NCBI GenBank assembly: GCA_040388375.1
Contig: JAZKBU010000020.1
Coordinates: 1 to 64,000 of the forward strand
DNA length: 64,000 bases
Source: Bacteroidota bacterium
GTDB lineage: Bacteria; Bacteroidota; Bacteroidia; UKL13-3
Direction: 5' to 3'
The notes under the pieces are model-generated. The model had not been told where the DNA came from. It saw nothing but the letters and a program-made list of their open reading frames with translations, and made no database searches. A program made the position numbers and the translations under genes. Positions 61,967-64,000 of this stretch are shown here, one piece after another (position 1 is the first letter of the stretch; the number at the start of each line of letters is the position of its first letter).

Positions 61967-63493
61967 ATGAGTTATTGGTCAAGATTAGATGCTATCTTTT
62001 TTAAAGAAGCAAACGAAATAAAAAATAAACAGTACGACTATATAGTAGTTGGAGGAGGTGCATACGGAACAAGTTTTGTTCACCGCATATTACAATTAAG
62101 TCCTAAAAGTAAAATACTGGTTTTAGAAAAAGGCGATATGTTATTGCCGGAGCATTATCAGAACCTACCACCGGCATATCAATCAGTATTTGCCGAAACT
62201 ACTGCACAACCTTGGGTCATGTCAGACTCAAAGTATAATGTACACGGACAAGTACCCTTTTTAGGTGGCAGGGCTTTGTATTGGAATGCATGGGTTCCAC
62301 AACCAACACCGGCACAAATGGTTGATTGGCCTCAGGATGTAATAGATGAACTTAAATTAGAATGGCATGATGTGGATACATTCATTGGTCGTTCCACCAC
62401 TATTCAGGTGAATGGATATACAGGCGAGTTTCATGATGTAATGCGTGAGCGCTTGTTTACCAACCTAAGCAAAATTCCTACAAGCGATTATTACGACAGA
62501 GCCAGTGCATTAGATGGTGCTATGGCTACTTTAAACAATAATTCCAATAAAGCCTGGCAGCGTTTTGCACCCGTTAATGTTTTAGTAAACAACATAACAA
62601 AATACACGCAACAAATAGATGTAGTTTTAAACTGCGAAGCCATAGGACTTGATAGAAGTAAGTTAGGTATTTCGCATATTAAAACTACAAAAGGTAAAAT
62701 AGAAGTGGGCAAAGCCAAGGTAATATTAGCATTAGGCGTTATTGAAGCTATTACCTTAACACAACCTGCTTTTAAAGAAAACAAATTATTAGGCAGAAAC
62801 TTTATTGGGCATTTTCGCTCGCAAGTATTAGTACGTGTGCCAAAAGAAGCAGCCGGAGTTAACAACGATTTATTACAGGTAGCTGCTTTATACCTTTCAG
62901 GTATGACATTGGGCAGAGAGTTTCATACCCATATATCATGTATATATAACCCGAGAGAAGAAGCACAAAAAGATGATTTGTACAGAGTAATTCCCGACCC
63001 AACCAATCTGGAACTTTACATGGATTCAGATTATATTTATTTATTACTGCAGTCAATGGCCGAAATAAAAGGAGAACGTACTGCCCAATCGGCCAATTAT
63101 ATTAAAGCCACTAACGATAAAACAGAAATACATTTTTCGTTAGATAAACCGGAGTTAGCGGTATGGGACGAAATAGATAAAGTGTTGATTCAAATAGCAC
63201 ATGTTTTAGCCAACGGAAGCAAAGTAGAATATTTACAAAGCAATAATACCTGGTCAACAAAAGTACCCGCTATATCATTCATGCGTGATTATAATTTAAT
63301 ACACGAGGCAGGAGTAATGTGGATGGGAAATAGTGCTAAAGATTCCGTAACCGACTCCTGGGGAAAAATGCATGAAACCAATAACATGTATGTTTTAGGA
63401 GGAGCCCTTTTTCCTACTTGCGGAAGTTGGAATCCAACCTATACAGGTATGGCTATGGCCTATCGCTTAGCACGAAAGTTTTCAAAGAAATAA
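61967..63493 (+). CDS. GMC-family FAD oxidoreductase
   Basis: 508 residues. The FAD-binding motif IVVGGGAYGTSF lies at 27-38, ALYWNAWVPQP near 105-115, and the GMC C-terminal active site has HEAGVMWMG (H446) and SWNPTYTG (N489). GMC enzymes oxidise alcohols, sugars or sterols with FAD, producing H2O2 or passing electrons to a haem partner. No signal peptide. The next gene, encoding a CxxCH-lipoprotein relative, begins 17 bp downstream, so it may pass electrons to a haem protein of that family, by inference. Confidence 0.88.
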   Translation: MSYWSRLDAIFFKEANEIKNKQYDYIVVGGGAYGTSFVHRILQLSPKSKILVLEKGDMLLPEHYQNLPPAYQSVFAETTAQPWVMSDSKYNVHGQVPFLGGRALYWNAWVPQPTPAQMVDWPQDVIDELKLEWHDVDTFIGRSTTIQVNGYTGEFHDVMRERLFTNLSKIPTSDYYDRASALDGAMATLNNNSNKAWQRFAPVNVLVNNITKYTQQIDVVLNCEAIGLDRSKLGISHIKTTKGKIEVGKAKVILALGVIEAITLTQPAFKENKLLGRNFIGHFRSQVLVRVPKEAAGVNNDLLQVAALYLSGMTLGREFHTHISCIYNPREEAQKDDLYRVIPDPTNLELYMDSDYIYLLLQSMAEIKGERTAQSANYIKATNDKTEIHFSLDKPELAVWDEIDKVLIQIAHVLANGSKVEYLQSNNTWSTKVPAISFMRDYNLIHEAGVMWMGNSAKDSVTDSWGKMHETNNMYVLGGALFPTCGSWNPTYTGMAMAYRLARKFSKK

Positions 63494-63510
63494 TACTTAA
63501 TTAAACCAAT

Positions 63511-64000
63511 ATGAAACTAACAAAAAAAATATTTGCATGCCTGTTAGCCGCAGGTGGCAGCTATGCATTACTTACCTCGTACATAGCAGTTGATAGTGCG
63601 GCCAATCCTTCAAAAGTAAGTGGATTAAGTGCAGCATTACCATATGATGTAACCTTACGAAAAACACAACCCAGGATATTAGAAACAAGCATCAGGGCAG
63701 ATTTCGATTTGTTCTCATGGGAGTCGTTTATTGCTTTAAACTGGTCGCCCGATGGTAAAGGAACTATTGGCGATAAAGGTGATAACAATACCGTTTGGGA
63801 AACATGGAAAGAAAGTTACGAAGTGTTTTTACCTGATGGCAAAGCACCGGCCCCTTGGGGGAAAGGAGCATTTGTACCACCTGCATGTGCCAAAGGAAAA
63901 GGCGATTTTAAATTTCTACAACAAGTAGGTAAAACACCCAATGTATTAGATGAAATGGATCAACCATTTAAAACAGGTCCGCTCATTGACCAAAACGGAC
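63511..64000 (+). CDS. Secreted protein related to the CxxCH lipoproteins (3' end missing)
   Basis: 163 residues visible. A leader of about 20 residues (MKLTKKIFACLLAAGGSYAL). The block ADFDLFSWESFIALNWSPDG corresponds to CDFHLWSWQKFLYLT and CDFYLWSHQMFLWIT in the two CxxCH lipoproteins, followed by a VWETWKESYEVFLPDG segment. The haem motif, expected near the C-terminus, would lie beyond the window. Cut by the right edge. Third gene of the decarboxylase-like / GMC operon. Confidence 0.75.
   Translation, partial: MKLTKKIFACLLAAGGSYALLTSYIAVDSAANPSKVSGLSAALPYDVTLRKTQPRILETSIRADFDLFSWESFIALNWSPDGKGTIGDKGDNNTVWETWKESYEVFLPDGKAPAPWGKGAFVPPACAKGKGDFKFLQQVGKTPNVLDEMDQPFKTGPLIDQNG

Overview
The window comes from a member of the phylum Bacteroidota. 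The evidence is AT-rich DNA, a type IX secretion (T9SS) C-terminal sorting domain, PKD/HYR-type adhesin repeats, Bacteroidota-style signal peptides and lipoboxes, and separately encoded 7TM-histidine kinase modules. Nothing resolves the genus. No rRNA, tRNA, transposase or integrase was seen. Most genes lie on the minus strand. The exceptions are one dioxygenase gene (14421), two signalling cassettes (36075-38745 and 58348-60758) and a three-gene oxidoreductase operon (61120 to the right edge).

Left third. A secreted giant adhesin, cut off by the left edge, ends here in about 9.5 copies of an exact 240-bp (80-residue) HYR-like repeat. Upstream of it are three tandem phage-tail-collar (microcystin-dependent-protein type) genes, then a periplasmic-binding-fold protein with no leader coupled to a formyltransferase. 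Next is an operon of protein- or metabolite-tailoring enzymes: a NodU-type carbamoyltransferase, a HESGH protein, a PKHD-type and an aspartyl/asparaginyl-type 2-oxoglutarate oxygenase. A PhyH-type oxygenase is divergent. A PKD protein with a T9SS signal follows.

Middle. A five-gene operon of about 14.7 kb (32817 to 18148) encodes two small proteins and three large leaderless ones (1162, about 544 and 2852 residues). I recognise only a GT-B-like glycosyltransferase fold in the middle one. To its right are a 478-residue helical protein resembling pore-forming toxins and an internally duplicated beta-sandwich protein.

Right half. Here are a LodA/LodB quinoprotein oxidase pair, a serine-hydrolase lipoprotein, barrel-like outer-membrane proteins, CxxCH (haem c-type) lipoproteins, a tyrosinase with a Cys-rich membrane protein, an N-acetylmuramoyl-alanine amidase with SH3 domain, and an acetoacetate-decarboxylase-like / GMC oxidoreductase / secreted-protein operon. 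Two paralogous four-gene cassettes (CPxxC protein, 7TM protein, histidine kinase, NarL-type regulator) sit among them.

What unites the region is regulatory DNA. A tandem A-tract element with a 21-22-bp period (core AAAAAAGAGTATTTATAC or AAAAAAGAGTGTTT, read in gene direction) lies upstream of at least eleven transcription units, usually 60-100 bp before the start codon. A second leader element (core GGAGTAAAACCGAAAATCC) lies before four others. I infer one co-regulated surface/secretion regulon of adhesins, toxin-like proteins, collar proteins and oxidative enzymes, possibly controlled by the two embedded kinase-regulator cassettes.
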